Positions 35,874 to 45,662 of a stretch of DNA of 64,000 nt are shown here, piece after piece (the first letter of the stretch is position 1; the number at the start of each line of letters is the position of its first letter). The translations under genes were made by a program, and so were the position numbers. The stretch spans positions 4,728,501-4,792,500 of the forward strand of contig QLII01000001.1 of assembly GCA_003259005.1 (NCBI GenBank). Direction: 5' to 3'. A model generated the notes under the pieces. It did not search any database. It had not been told where the DNA came from and worked only from the letters and a program-made list of their open reading frames with translations. Origin of the DNA: Spirosoma telluris. Lineage in GTDB: Bacteria; Bacteroidota; Bacteroidia; Cytophagales; Spirosomataceae.

Positions 35874-37667
35874 ATGCGCAGCAACGTTTACGTTTTCTGT
35901 TTTCTTTTCCTTTCATTAAGTGTTCGGGCACAAAGCCCATTTGTGCCTCTCAATACAGATTATTACCACCTGATTGACCGGTTCGAAATTCGGCAAAATC
36001 GCTGGGCACAAGGGTTCCATAGCTCTGTAAAGCCGTATAACCGCCAGAGTATTATTCAGTTAACGGATAGTCTAATGGCTCACCCTACCCGTCCCTTATC
36101 AAATACGGATTATTTTAACGTCGACTATCTTCGCAATGATAGCTGGGAATGGGTTACCCCTTATGATACTATACGGCGAGACCCTTTTACCCGGAATAAG
36201 GTAAATTCGTTATCGGTTGGCGATAGCCATCAGCCGCTCTTAAAACATTTTTATCACAAGAAAGCTGATTTCTATAGTTTACAAACGCCAGACATCGATC
36301 TGCATGTGAACCCGGTTGTGTATGTAGGCGCGGGAGCAGACATAACCTCCAGCTCAACGAATGCATCGTCGGATAAACAACAGGCTCTATTCGTCAATAC
36401 ACGCGGATTGGAAGTACGCGGAACCATTGGGCGGAAATTAGGTTTTTATACGTTCTTTTCTGACAATCAGGCCATCTACCCCGAATATATTCAGCGTTAT
36501 GGCCAGACATACGGCCAGACCTATAACGCGCTTGGCGATACGGCTATGACAGCCCCAGGCGAAGGTTTCGTGAAGAAATTCCGGACAAATGGCGCCGATT
36601 TCCTGTCAGCACGGGGTTACTTTACGATTAACGCACTCAAGGTTATCAATATCCAATTTGGCCATGATCGGAATTTCTTTGGTAATGGTTTTCGGTCTCT
36701 ATTACTATCTGACAACAGTCCACCCTACCTGTTTCTCAAACTAACAACGCGATTAGGAAGCAAAATTCAATACACGAACCTATTTACTTCCCTGCAAAAT
36801 ACACAGGCACCCAGGGCTCAGGATGATAAGCTTATCCCCCCTAAGTTTGCGGCTATGCACCACCTCAGCATCAACTTCAACGACCACATTAATCTGGGGG
36901 TATTTGAGGCCGAAGTATTTAGCCGGGATCGCCTGGATCTTAGCTACCTAAATCCGATTATCCTCTATCGGTATGTTGAGTCAAGCCTCGGCAGTAGCGA
37001 CAATGCTTTTATCGGCATTGACTTTAAAGCCAACTTCTTATCGCATTTTCTGGTGTATACCCAGATTATGATCGATGAGTTTCGCCTTAAACCCTTATTG
37101 TCAGGTAATGGCGATTGGACTAATAAGTTTGCCTTACAGGTTGGAGGCAAGTACATTGATGCATTCAATGTGCCAAATCTTGATTTACAGGCTGAATTTA
37201 ATCTGGCCCGCCCTTATACATATTCACACGAATCGTCAGCTACCGTTAGTTCGGGGCAAACCAATTATGCGCATTACAGCCAACCGCTGGCCCATCCATT
37301 GGGAGGTAATTTTATGGAAGGACTGGGCATTATCCGGTATCAGCAGAAGCGTTTGTCAATCAATGGGATTGCTGGTGTGATGATGTATGGTACCGATCCA
37401 ACCCCCACGATTAATTATGGAGGCAACATCCTGAAAGACTACACGACCCGAATCCGGGAAGAAGGCAATTTTATAGGTCAGGGCCGTAAAACGATTATTA
37501 CCTATGCTGATGTACGCGCATCGTATATGATTCGGCATAACATATTTCTGGAAGGTCGTTTGCTATATCGCTTTCAGGATAGCCAGTACCGACCCGATAG
37601 CTATACCGAACAGGTTGGTAGCTTTGCCCTCCGCTGGAATTTGCCCTACAGAAACTGGGTGTTTTAA
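35874..37667 (+). CDS. Wzi-like capsule-assembly outer-membrane beta-barrel protein
   Basis: A 597-residue exported protein with a signal peptide (MRSNVYVFCFLFLSLSVRAQ). The body is rich in alternating aromatic strands ending in a terminal aromatic (YRNWVF), as in outer-membrane barrels. FGHDRNFFGNGFRSLLLSDNSPPYLFLKL is typical of Bacteroidota proteins annotated as capsule assembly Wzi family. A role in anchoring surface polysaccharide fits the nearby gmhA, but is inferred. Confidence 0.7.
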   Translation: MRSNVYVFCFLFLSLSVRAQSPFVPLNTDYYHLIDRFEIRQNRWAQGFHSSVKPYNRQSIIQLTDSLMAHPTRPLSNTDYFNVDYLRNDSWEWVTPYDTIRRDPFTRNKVNSLSVGDSHQPLLKHFYHKKADFYSLQTPDIDLHVNPVVYVGAGADITSSSTNASSDKQQALFVNTRGLEVRGTIGRKLGFYTFFSDNQAIYPEYIQRYGQTYGQTYNALGDTAMTAPGEGFVKKFRTNGADFLSARGYFTINALKVINIQFGHDRNFFGNGFRSLLLSDNSPPYLFLKLTTRLGSKIQYTNLFTSLQNTQAPRAQDDKLIPPKFAAMHHLSINFNDHINLGVFEAEVFSRDRLDLSYLNPIILYRYVESSLGSSDNAFIGIDFKANFLSHFLVYTQIMIDEFRLKPLLSGNGDWTNKFALQVGGKYIDAFNVPNLDLQAEFNLARPYTYSHESSATVSSGQTNYAHYSQPLAHPLGGNFMEGLGIIRYQQKRLSINGIAGVMMYGTDPTPTINYGGNILKDYTTRIREEGNFIGQGRKTIITYADVRASYMIRHNIFLEGRLLYRFQDSQYRPDSYTEQVGSFALRWNLPYRNWVF

Positions 37668-37677
37668 ACTAAGTTGT

Positions 37678-37750
37678 AAAGTTATAGAGTCATAAAGTTG
37701 TAAAGTCTATACGCTTTAACTCTTTAACTTTGCAACCATATAACTTTATC
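37678..37750. repeat. imperfect inverted repeat of AAAGTT words
   Basis: Copies of GTAAAGTT and its complement AACTTTG/AACTTTA are spread between 37678 and 37750, directly between the Wzi-like gene and gmhA. Pairing is imperfect but extends over about 30 bp per arm. The right arm ends 2 bp before the gmhA ATG. Confidence 0.6.
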
Positions 37751-37751
37751 A

Positions 37752-38324
37752 ATGCTTGATCTCATTCGCCAGGAACTGACGGAAGCTCAATCCGTTCTGG
37801 ATACATTTCTCAGCAGTCCCGATCAACTCGCAGCCATCGAACAGGCCGCTACACTCATGGCTGATGCACTTAAGGGTGGTCATAAAATTATTTCCTGTGG
37901 GAATGGTGGCTCGCACTGCGATGCGATGCACTTCGCAGAGGAACTTTCGGGGCGTTACCGCGACAATCGCCGTTCGCTGGCGGCTATTGCGATTTCAGAT
38001 GTTAGCCACCTTTCCTGTGTCGGCAACGATTTTGGCTACGAATTTGTGTTTTCGCGCTTTATCGAAGGCTTGGGTAATGAGGGGGATGTACTGCTCGGCT
38101 TAAGTACGAGTGGCAATTCCGGGAATATAATTCGTGCCGTTGACGCTGCCCGGGAAAAAGGAATGAAAGTGATTTTGCTAACCGGGAAAGACGGCGGTAA
38201 ACTAGCTGGGAAGGCCGATGTCGAAATTCGGGTGCCGCACTTCGGGTATGCCGACCGTATCCAGGAAATTCATATCAAGGTTATTCACCTGTTTATTCTG
38301 TTGATTGAAAAGCAGGTCATCTGA
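37752..38324 (+). CDS. gmhA: D-sedoheptulose 7-phosphate isomerase
   Basis: A 190-residue SIS-domain isomerase making D-glycero-D-manno-heptose 7-phosphate for heptose in lipopolysaccharide or S-layer glycans. Conserved stretches are SCGNGGSHCDAMHFAEELSG, ISDVSHLSCVGNDFG, STSGNSGNI and VPHFGYADRIQEIHIKVIH. These match my memory of the enterobacterial GmhA almost word for word, closer than expected for a distant phylum. No other heptose genes are in this window. Confidence 0.93.
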   Translation: MLDLIRQELTEAQSVLDTFLSSPDQLAAIEQAATLMADALKGGHKIISCGNGGSHCDAMHFAEELSGRYRDNRRSLAAIAISDVSHLSCVGNDFGYEFVFSRFIEGLGNEGDVLLGLSTSGNSGNIIRAVDAAREKGMKVILLTGKDGGKLAGKADVEIRVPHFGYADRIQEIHIKVIHLFILLIEKQVI

Positions 38325-38440
38325 ACCTGGTTTTTTGATTTTACTGACTGAGCCTGATTTTTGATTATCCGAAGTTTGCTTTTCGGTGAAAGCTGAGCAA
38401 GAAATCAAAGTCAGTCAGTAAAATCAAAAAAATCCAGGTT
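38324..38440. repeat. inverted repeat between convergent gmhA and DUF5916 genes
   Basis: AACCTGG...TTTTGATTTTACTGACTGA at 38324-38352 pairs with 38411-38440, with a small indel. A second, weaker inverted pair (TTTTTGATTATCCG / AAGCTGAGCAAGAAATC) lies inside. Both flanking stop codons touch the arms. Confidence 0.8.
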
Positions 38441-40794
38441 TATAATTGCTTCAGATACGATAACTTCCCAATGATATGCTGTTCCTGCTGGCGATCTGTA
38501 GCCCGTAGTGAACCGGCGTAGGTACCCTTATTGTAGACGATATAGAGAAACGAAAGCGGCTGAAACTCCCATGAAAGCCGGATATTCCAGACGTTTTTAT
38601 CGGTGTAGGTATTACGTTGAAAAAAACTAATTAGTTGTAAACGTGGATTAACCGCCATCCGACTCTCAATGCTATGTAAGCCAATCGTACCCGAATACCC
38701 GCCTACGTTCCTGAAATTGTTTAGCTCACTGCTCAGCGTAAACGCCATGTGCGGAATGGGAGCCAGTACAATGGAACCCCGACCATAATTTAGATTTCCA
38801 TCGTAATAACGACCTGTTTCGCCCGTAAACTGAACAGATGCTTTTTTCGAAGGATCGGTACTAAAGATGAGCTGGTAACGCGTGTAGTGGTACTTCCCTG
38901 ATGCAATACTGAGCCCTAAAGGCCGGTAATCACCCTCATCCAAGCGCTGAAAGGTTGGATTAGCAAACAAACCAAGGTTACCGCCATTCTGGAAGGTTAG
39001 CCAGATCGGATTAAAGTTATATTGAGCTTCCTGTAAATAACCTGTTGAGGCCTTGTGATAAAGCTCCATGAAAGCCCCTGGCTCAAAATTACGTACCCAT
39101 TTCGGTAACCATTTGCCTCTGTTAACCAAATACAGACCTGGCGTTGTAGCGATGACATTACTACGCGAAACAAATCCCATTTCCGGATTGAAACTCTTTG
39201 TTACAACCGATTCAGTCCACCAGGCCACTACTTGATTCGTTCGGTAGAATAGCTGACTATAGGCAGATATGCCCTGCTGGCTGCCAGCAGAACCAAAAGT
39301 GCCCATGACCATAGCGCTGTAGGCTAGTGTTTGGCTGAGTCGAAAGAATCCATCTAGGGCAACTGTACCGTTTTGCCTATCGGGAAGACTATCCGTGGCA
39401 TGCACGTTTTTCAGCGTGACTAAACCACCAATGCGATTTTGACGGCCAACGTTTTCACTGTATCGACCAACAACAAAATCGGTAGTTGGGCTACCGGGAA
39501 TACCTCGCTGCCTGACCAGCATCCCGCCGTAATTTCTGTTCAGTGAACGATACACCAATCGCGCACCAGCATCAATCGGTACGGGCGCGCTGGTGCCGTC
39601 GGGTAGTGTTGCCAGGCCAATGGTACGGCTGAAGAAGGGTTGAATCACCATACTACCCCCTTCGCCTGTATCTTTATTTCCCGGTAATCCAGCACCAAAC
39701 AGACTAGCATTCTCCAGAAAAAAGGCTCGCCGTTCCGGAAACAAGACAGAAAATCGGGTGATATTATTCACCTGACGATCTACGTCAGCCTGGGCGAAGT
39801 CGGTATTCAGGGTTAAGTCCAGAACCGTATTCGGATTGATTGCCCACTTTAGGTCGCCACCCAGTTTAAGACCTGCCGTTTGGCCATACCCTACTTCAGT
39901 GCCCGTATAGCGGTCGTCACTGATTAAGAGATAGGGTTGAATACGGATATTAGGCGAAGGCGGAGGTGGCTTTAGACCCGTAATTAATCCGGCATAAGCT
40001 ACCCGACTCGATGTAAAGGCTCTTGGGTAGGGCGACCAGGCGGATAATTCATTGGAATACCGCCGTCGCCGAAAGAAATTAATCCCCCACGATTGCGTAG
40101 AGTCTGTTGAACGAACGTAGCGAAGCGTTTGCCAGGGAATCTGCATCTCGGCCACCCAACCCGAATCGGTGCGGCTGGTACGCACTTTCCAGAAACCATC
40201 CCAGTCTACATCATTCAGTAAATCATCGAATGAGAGCAAATCCCGCTGGGTACCATACGGATTTGTGGCAAACGTCATGGCATTACGCCGATCGTTGAAA
40301 CCGTCAATGACTACGCCAAACAGGTCGTGCGCCGACGCCGAAAAGTCCCGTTTGAAATTCGGCGTTCGAATTCCTTTTCGCCCTAAAGTGTCATAATTTA
40401 TAGCCGCAACATACAGAAAATGACGGTTATACAAGACCCGTATATCCGTATCAAAATTAGCAGGCTTGCCCTGCGTAGGATCGACCTGTATAAACCGGTT
40501 TACGGGTTGTGCCCGTTGCCACTCAGCTTCAGTCAGATGGCCATCAATTTTGAGCTTATCATTTATTTCAACAGCCTGGATAGTCCGACGCCTTACTGAC
40601 GGCGCAAAAATTACCGCCTGGCTCGTAGAGGTTTTATCCTTTAGACCAGGTTGCTCAGCTTCACGTTTCCGAATAGTATCTGGTAGCGCCGTGTCTGATT
40701 GCGCCGTAGTTGGAACAACTGGATTGGTCTGAGCGACTGAATAAAGGGGAAGAAGTGCTACTAGTATACAATGGCGGATAGACGCGGGTAACAT
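38440..40794 (-). CDS. DUF5916 outer-membrane protein with N-terminal CBM9-like domain
   Basis: A 784-residue exported protein. After a signal peptide (about 1-22) comes a carbohydrate-binding family 9-like domain (about 70-240, INDKLKIDGHLTEAEWQRAQP). It is followed by a long barrel region with the DUF5916 marks NTDFAQADVDRQVNNITRFS and FPERRAFFLENASLFG. It ends YLKQL after many aromatic strands. Common in Bacteroidota; function unknown, with glycan binding or transport at the outer membrane suggested by architecture. Confidence 0.88.
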   Translation of the reverse strand: MLPASIRHCILVALLPLYSVAQTNPVVPTTAQSDTALPDTIRKREAEQPGLKDKTSTSQAVIFAPSVRRRTIQAVEINDKLKIDGHLTEAEWQRAQPVNRFIQVDPTQGKPANFDTDIRVLYNRHFLYVAAINYDTLGRKGIRTPNFKRDFSASAHDLFGVVIDGFNDRRNAMTFATNPYGTQRDLLSFDDLLNDVDWDGFWKVRTSRTDSGWVAEMQIPWQTLRYVRSTDSTQSWGINFFRRRRYSNELSAWSPYPRAFTSSRVAYAGLITGLKPPPPSPNIRIQPYLLISDDRYTGTEVGYGQTAGLKLGGDLKWAINPNTVLDLTLNTDFAQADVDRQVNNITRFSVLFPERRAFFLENASLFGAGLPGNKDTGEGGSMVIQPFFSRTIGLATLPDGTSAPVPIDAGARLVYRSLNRNYGGMLVRQRGIPGSPTTDFVVGRYSENVGRQNRIGGLVTLKNVHATDSLPDRQNGTVALDGFFRLSQTLAYSAMVMGTFGSAGSQQGISAYSQLFYRTNQVVAWWTESVVTKSFNPEMGFVSRSNVIATTPGLYLVNRGKWLPKWVRNFEPGAFMELYHKASTGYLQEAQYNFNPIWLTFQNGGNLGLFANPTFQRLDEGDYRPLGLSIASGKYHYTRYQLIFSTDPSKKASVQFTGETGRYYDGNLNYGRGSIVLAPIPHMAFTLSSELNNFRNVGGYSGTIGLHSIESRMAVNPRLQLISFFQRNTYTDKNVWNIRLSWEFQPLSFLYIVYNKGTYAGSLRATDRQQEQHIIGKLSYLKQL

Positions 40795-40913
40795 AAAAGA
40801 ACATAGCTTACTAAGTCAAAGTAAGCACAGCCCAGCCATACGGGCCTTATTTTTTCGTTGAACGGCCCGTTAAGCCCGTTTATCGGCTAGTAGTGAAACC
40901 GATAAAGCCTGAT

Positions 40914-41756
40914 TTAATAATCGCCCCCAGCACCACCGCCACCGAAGCTACCACCGCCAAAGCCACCGAATCCACCGCCACTATCGCCACCACCACTACT
41001 CCAACCACCGCCACCTGAGCTTCCCCAGCCAGGGGTTGGAAAGAACACAGGGCCACCCCAGCCACCCCCACGATTGCGGTTGCTGCCTCCCCCTCCACCC
41101 CGGTTCCGACGCGCGATGATGAAAATGATAATCAGAAAGATAATCAGGGCGATGAAAATCCCACTTCCACCGTCATCTCCCGTATTAGCGTCAGAATCAC
41201 CTTTATATTCTCCTTTTGCCCGTTGAATTATTTCAGTTGTGGCATCGTCCAGACCTCGGTAGTATTGCTCCTGTTTAAAGGCTGGCACAATCGTATTTGT
41301 GATAATCCGCTTGGCAATGGCGTCAGGAATGGCTCCTTCTAAACCGTAGCCGGGTGCAATAAAGATTTTGCGCGTCTGGGTGGCCCAGGCAAGAACCAAC
41401 CCATTGTTTTTACCCTTTTGCCCAACTCCCCACTTTCGACCCACCTGAAAGGCAAAATCACCAATCGGGTAAGGCTCCGTTGTTTTAACAATGACGATTG
41501 TGATCTGGGTTGAGGTCGAGTCGTTGTAGGTGCGGAGTTTCTGCTCTAATTGCGAACGCTCGCTACTGCTCAGAATGCCCACGAAATCATTGACCAGACG
41601 AGGTGGGTTAGGTTTATTCGGAATTACCGTATCAGCAGCTGATTCCTGAGCCCACAAATTAGCTGACGTACTTAAGAAGAGTACGATTAAGCTAAAGCGA
41701 AAAATTCGGGTAATTTGATTGACGAAAAGGAGTACGTTCACGGCAGTATCAGTCAA
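40914..41756 (-). CDS. TPM domain membrane protein with Gly/Ser-rich tail
   Basis: A 280-residue YgcG-like protein: signal peptide (about 12-37), TPM domain (about 50-185; VNDFVGILSSSERSQLEQKL, LVLAWATQTRKIFIAPGYGLEG), one membrane segment (about 203-220), and a tail of almost only Gly, Ser, Phe and Trp. The tail is coded by repetitive GGTGG-type triplets. Start is TTG at 41756, overlapping the stop of the upstream TPM gene. With the next two genes it forms the familiar lemA-TPM-TPM cluster. Confidence 0.85.
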   Translation of the reverse strand: MTDTAVNVLLFVNQITRIFRFSLIVLFLSTSANLWAQESAADTVIPNKPNPPRLVNDFVGILSSSERSQLEQKLRTYNDSTSTQITIVIVKTTEPYPIGDFAFQVGRKWGVGQKGKNNGLVLAWATQTRKIFIAPGYGLEGAIPDAIAKRIITNTIVPAFKQEQYYRGLDDATTEIIQRAKGEYKGDSDANTGDDGGSGIFIALIIFLIIIFIIARRNRGGGGGSNRNRGGGWGGPVFFPTPGWGSSGGGGWSSGGGDSGGGFGGFGGGSFGGGGAGGDY

Positions 41757-42177
41757 ACGAAATATCGTCGGCGAGTTCGTTGGTGTCGTCGCTGGCGTAT
41801 GGGAAGTACTGTTTCAACTGTTGGCCAGCCCGCTCAATGCCCCGGCTCAGTCCTTCGGCATAGGCTCCACCCAAGAAATGACTACGCAGCAGGTTCTTGG
41901 TGCTTTCCCAGAAGTCAGAAGGCACTTTCGCATCAATTCCTTTATCACCTACCACCGCAAACTTTCGGTCGGTATAAGCGAGGTAAAAGAGTACACCGTT
42001 CTGATCCTTGGTTTGGTGCATGCCCAACTGAGCAAACACCTCAATGGCCCGTTGTACAGGGTCGGCACTGCTGCAATGCGCTTCAACATGCACCCGAATT
42101 TCACCCGACGTAGCCTTTTCTGCCTGACGAATGGATTCGACAATGCGTTGCTGCTCGTCGGGAGTGAAGGGGTTCAT
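41749..42177 (-). CDS. TPM domain protein
   Basis: A 142-residue cytoplasmic-looking TPM domain protein (MNPFTPDEQQRIVESIRQAEKATSGEIRVHVE, GVLFYLAYTDRKFAVVGDKGID). It overlaps the downstream TPM gene by 8 bp, which implies coupled translation. It is preceded by lemA on the same strand with a hairpin between. The TPM fold is associated with photosystem repair in plants, but the bacterial role is open. Confidence 0.85.
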   Translation of the reverse strand: MNPFTPDEQQRIVESIRQAEKATSGEIRVHVEAHCSSADPVQRAIEVFAQLGMHQTKDQNGVLFYLAYTDRKFAVVGDKGIDAKVPSDFWESTKNLLRSHFLGGAYAEGLSRGIERAGQQLKQYFPYASDDTNELADDISFD

Positions 42178-42182
42178 GAATT

Positions 42183-42257
42183 AAATAATGTATAATGAAT
42201 AATGTATAATGGTATTGACTGCCATTATACATTATTCATTGTTCATTTTACATTAAA
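42183..42257. repeat. inverted repeat inside the lemA-TPM cluster (AATGTATAATG family)
   Basis: The perfect core is 42194-42212 with 42222-42240 (19 bp, 9-base loop), with imperfect extension either side. Words AATGAATAATGTATAATGG are shared with repeats at 4.5 and 23.9 kb. Placed between co-directional genes of one cluster. Confidence 0.88.
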
Positions 42258-42834
42258 ACTGTACTGTTGGAGCACTTTGCGCAGCTTGCGAAGCCTCGAA
42301 GAATCCTTTTACAGGGAAACCGAAAATCCCGGCGAAGATATTGTTCGGGAACGACCGCACCGATTGGTTGTATACGCGTACTGCCCCGTTAAAATCATTC
42401 CGGGCTACAGAAATGCGGTTTTCAGTCCCTTCTAATTGCGCCTGTAGTTCAGAGAAATTTTGGGTAGCTTTTAGCTGAGGATAACTCTCGGCAACAGCCA
42501 GTAGGCGTGATAACGAACCACTCAACTGATCTTGCGCTGCCTGGAATTTTTTAATATTTTCAGGCGTCAACTGGTCAGCGTTCAGGTTAATACCGGTTGC
42601 ATTGGCACGAGCCTGGATAACAGCGGTTAAGGTACTTTTTTCAAAATTAGCCGCGCCCTGCACCGTCCGAACGAGGTTAGGGATAAGGTCTGACCGACGC
42701 TGATACTGAGTCTGAACCTGCGCCCATTTTTCCTGTACTACAGTATCATTCTGAACCAGGCCGTTGTATGAGCTACAGCCGTACATGCCCAAAATAAGGG
42801 CGATGACCACCACGATAATTAACGATTTTGACAT
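42253..42834 (-). CDS. lemA: LemA family protein
   Basis: A 193-residue membrane-anchored protein: one N-terminal segment (SLIIVVVIALILGMYGCSSY; the Cys could be lipidated) and then long helices of the LemA fold (VVQEKWAQVQTQYQRRSDLIPNLV, ARNDFNGAVRVYNQSVRSFPNNI). The start is the ATG at 42834; upstream starts only add an unlikely extension. First gene of the cluster with two TPM genes. Function of LemA is not well defined. Confidence 0.9.
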   Translation of the reverse strand: MSKSLIIVVVIALILGMYGCSSYNGLVQNDTVVQEKWAQVQTQYQRRSDLIPNLVRTVQGAANFEKSTLTAVIQARANATGINLNADQLTPENIKKFQAAQDQLSGSLSRLLAVAESYPQLKATQNFSELQAQLEGTENRISVARNDFNGAVRVYNQSVRSFPNNIFAGIFGFPVKGFFEASQAAQSAPTVQF

Positions 42835-42877
42835 GGTATGTTGGAGTGCAAAGGTTATTATTGGATTCAAAGTTGGC

Positions 42878-42885
42878 CAAAACTA
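42878..42885 (-). promoter_or_regulatory. candidate -7 box for lemA
   Basis: TAGTTTTG on the minus strand fits TAnnTTTG, about 44 bp upstream of the ATG; a TTTT-rich block lies about 18 bp further upstream. Confidence 0.45.
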
Positions 42886-42991
42886 CTAATTTGTTTATGT
42901 AAAACTACGTTAGCGGTGTTTTTCCCACCTTTGCGATGTATTTGTATGGATGATTGGTAGCCGCAAAACGAATTTAAACATTGTCTAACGA

Positions 42992-43779
42992 ATGAATCTT
43001 GACTTAACTGGCAAAACGGCCCTTGTGGGGGTAGTACACAGGGAATTGGCCGGGCTGTGGCTATTGAATTGGCCTTGCTGGGTGCTAACGTTGTCTTGAT
43101 AGCCCGCAATGAACAAAAGCTAAAAAGCACATTGGCAGACTTAAATACCGGGAAAGGACAAACGCATCGGTACATTGTCGCTGATTTCAGTCAACCGGGA
43201 GTTGTTGGGGTAGCCATTACAGCGCATTTAGCCGAATTTCCTGACCTGCATATTCTTGTTAATAACACAGGTGGCCCGGCTGGTGGGCCATTAATTGACG
43301 CTAAAGCCGATGAGTTTGTACAAACGTTCCATAACCACCTCTTGAACAATCAAACGCTGGTACAGGCAGTTGTACCAGCGATGAAGCGTGCAGGCTATGG
43401 ACGCATTGTTAATATTATTTCAACCTCAGTCAAGCAGCCAATTATCGGTCTTGGTGTTTCGAACACCATCCGGGGCGCAGTTGCCCAGTGGGCAAAAACC
43501 TTGTCGCTGGAGATTGCCCGCTATGGTATTACCGTGAATAATGTATTGCCAGGGTATACGCAAACGGCGCGTTTAGAAGCCGTGCTGGCGATGCGGGCTA
43601 CTACGTCCGGCAAATCAGAAGACGAAATAGCCCAACAAATGGAAAACGAAATTCCGACCGGGCGCTTTGCTACGGCAGAGGAAGTAGCGGCCGCAGTAGC
43701 CTTTCTTTGCACGCCCGCAGCCGCATCAATTAATGGCATCAATATTCCAGTTGACGGCGGAAAAACGGGAAGTCTTTGA
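42992..43779 (+). CDS. SDR family oxidoreductase of the SNTxR type (one apparent frameshift)
   Basis: About 262 residues when joined. The first residues MNLDLTGKTALV precede a G5 run at 43027-43031. One added G gives VGGSTQGIGRAVAIELALLG, the SDR cofactor loop, which runs into the long frame starting IELALLGANVVLIARN. The active-site region reads ISTSVKQPIIGLGVSNTIRGAVAQW: the Ser is present but the usual YxxxK is replaced by SNTIR, a variant known in one SDR branch. Annotated as one gene. Substrate unknown. Confidence 0.82.
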
Positions 43780-43941
43780 AAGTGACTAGCACTTTGCTAA
43801 AATAGATTCTGTTGATTCTTTGGATTCTCAGGGCAACATTGGTCAGGGTTTGAAGCCTGTGTGCCTGTTCTGATTATCCGAACGAATAGAATCCAAAGAA
43901 TCTATAGGGTTAATAGAATCAATTTTTCCAAAGCCTTAGTC
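43780..43941. repeat. inverted repeat of the GATTCT family
   Basis: Left arm about 43783-43830 (ACTTTGCTAAAATAGATTCT and then GTTGATTCTTTGGATTCT), right arm about 43884-43941, with a small gap in pairing. The left arm at 43788-43810 matches the end of pyrD with its hairpin (51426-51448, opposite strand) at 22 of 23 positions. Lies between convergent SDR and response regulator genes. Confidence 0.85.
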
Positions 43942-43981
43942 GTCAGTCAATCAACTACACCACTGTTGACCGACAACTGAT

Positions 43982-44641
43982 TTAAACCAGGTTATTTTTA
44001 AACGCGTAGGCGACCATGCCAGCAGTGTTTTTGGTACCAGTTTTTTCGAGAATTCGCAGACGGTGCCCTTCTACAGTACGAGGGCTAAGGAATATTTTTT
44101 CGCTAATCTCGTTGGTTGAAAGTCCTTCACAGATTAAGGTTAGTACTTCTTTTTCACGTTCCGAGAGTAAGATTTTGCTGTTATAAAACGCATTTACAGG
44201 TTTTGTCGCATTGGGTTTGTTCGTCATCTTACGCAACATAGCCTTCGAGACAAACTCATTTAAATAAACGCCCTCATCGATTACCTTCCGAATCGCTTTC
44301 TCCACTTCCCCTGCTTCTGCATCTTTCAATAAGTAACCACTGACGCCTTTTTCAAGCAAATGCAATACCATTCGATCTTCGTCGTGCATGGTTAGCACAA
44401 CGATTTTAATGAGTGGGTAATTCTCGCGCAGGTAGTCGGCAGTAGCGGTGCCATCCATAACCGGCATTTGTAGGTCAAGGAGGACAACATCGGGCATTTT
44501 TCGAGCAATTTTGTCGATAAGTTCCTGCCCGTTACCGGCTTCCAGAATCAGTTCGAAATCATGAATCTGGCCGAGAATGGTAGCCATTCCGACGCGGAAT
44601 AGGGTATGATCGTCGCAGAGGGCTAGTTTAATTTTTCGCAT
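43982..44641 (-). CDS. NarL/LuxR-family response regulator
   Basis: A 219-residue regulator with an N-terminal receiver (IKLALCDDHTLFRVGM, phospho-acceptor Asp in DVVLLDLQMPVMDG, Lys in GYLLKDAEAG) and a C-terminal LuxR helix-turn-helix (LSEREKEVLTLICEGLSTNEISEKIFLSPRTVEGHR). It is directly downstream of a matching HisKA_3 kinase on the same strand, so the two form a two-component system. Target genes are unknown. Confidence 0.93.
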   Translation of the reverse strand: MRKIKLALCDDHTLFRVGMATILGQIHDFELILEAGNGQELIDKIARKMPDVVLLDLQMPVMDGTATADYLRENYPLIKIVVLTMHDEDRMVLHLLEKGVSGYLLKDAEAGEVEKAIRKVIDEGVYLNEFVSKAMLRKMTNKPNATKPVNAFYNSKILLSEREKEVLTLICEGLSTNEISEKIFLSPRTVEGHRLRILEKTGTKNTAGMVAYAFKNNLV

Positions 44642-44704
44642 AGAGGAGAAGAGTTAACACTTGTTACCGAATCAGTCGTAAAAATTGACTGTTCGACAAA
44701 CAAA

Positions 44705-45516
44705 TTAACTCATTAAATCAACAGGCTGTGCATCATGTAGATGAACCTGCACATGAATCTGTGATCCACGACCCGGTGCCACATCGAATGTGACATGTCC
44801 GTTCACTACATTCAGGCGGCTTTCAATGTTGCGAAGGCCCAGGCCACCCTGTTTATTTTCCATAACAGCGTCGAAATCAAAGCCCACCCCATCGTCTAGT
44901 ACCGACAGGCGAATCTCTTTTTCAAATGTAAACACCTGAACCACAATGTGCCGGGCGCGGGCGTGCCGAATGGCATTATTGACTAGTTCCTGCGCAATTC
45001 GATACAGCATCAGATCCAGAGCAGGTGGAAAGTGCGTTTCCTCATCAGGGTAAATCAATTGTATGTCGGTTTCACCATCGGTAGCGCGGTCGGCGAGTTC
45101 TTCGAGGGCAGCCAGTAGGCCAAATCGCTCAAGCGTGGTAGGAACCAGATTTCGGCTGATACGCCGGACATTGGTCATTGTCTCGTCAATCATGGAGCGG
45201 GTTTTCTGAAACTGAAACCCAACCTTTACTTCGCCCCCCAATTGCTGTTCTAACTGATTCAGGCTCATTTTGGTGATTGACAACATGGTGCCAATACCAT
45301 CATGCATGTCCTCGGCGAGCCGTTTACGCTCTTCCTCCTGCCCCGAAATGTGGCCTCCATCAAATCCCGCCGATGTTGAGCCTGTAATTCTTTGAACGCC
45401 AACTGTTGCTTAGCCTGTTTTTGCTGATAGTAGGCCACGAAGATGATGATGAACACTGCCATCATTAATAGTACAGCCGTACCTACAGCAATTACAAAAC
45501 CAGCATCTATTGACAT
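44705..45516 (-). CDS. HisKA_3 sensor histidine kinase (one apparent frameshift)
   Basis: About 270 residues when joined. One N-terminal membrane helix (FVIAVGTAVLLMMAVFIIIFVAYYQQ), a short coiled coil, then the dimerisation/phospho-acceptor region and ATPase (QELVNNAIRHARARHI, VLDDGVGFDF, GGLGLRNIESRL). The frame breaks at a C4 run (plus strand) at 45341-45344. One more base yields FRGQEEERKRLAEDMHDGIGTML, the expected HisKA_3 box with the phosphorylated His. There is no extracellular sensor domain. Partner of the response regulator that follows 63 bp downstream. Confidence 0.85.
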
Positions 45517-45629
45517 ACTATTTGTTTACCCTCCATCTGGATGAAGTAAAGTTGACTAATCTTAACTTGAATGTCAATGGGTTATAGTAGGATTGAGCAA
45601 GCGGCAAATGATAAGTGAGCATTATTCAT

Positions 45630-45662
45630 TATAGGTTTTACAAGTTTCTTTCCAAACCTATA
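45630..45662. terminator. hairpin at the end of the membrane-protein gene
   Basis: TATAGGTTT (45630-45638) and AAACCTATA (45654-45662) pair around a 15-base loop. The right arm contains the stop of the minus-strand gene at 45658. Confidence 0.6.

Noticed and set aside
40880..41098. Ala/Val-rich 72-codon frame and repetitive GGTGG sequence
   Set aside because: It is the other reading frame of the Gly-rich tail of the TPM protein, not a separate gene or a CRISPR-like repeat.
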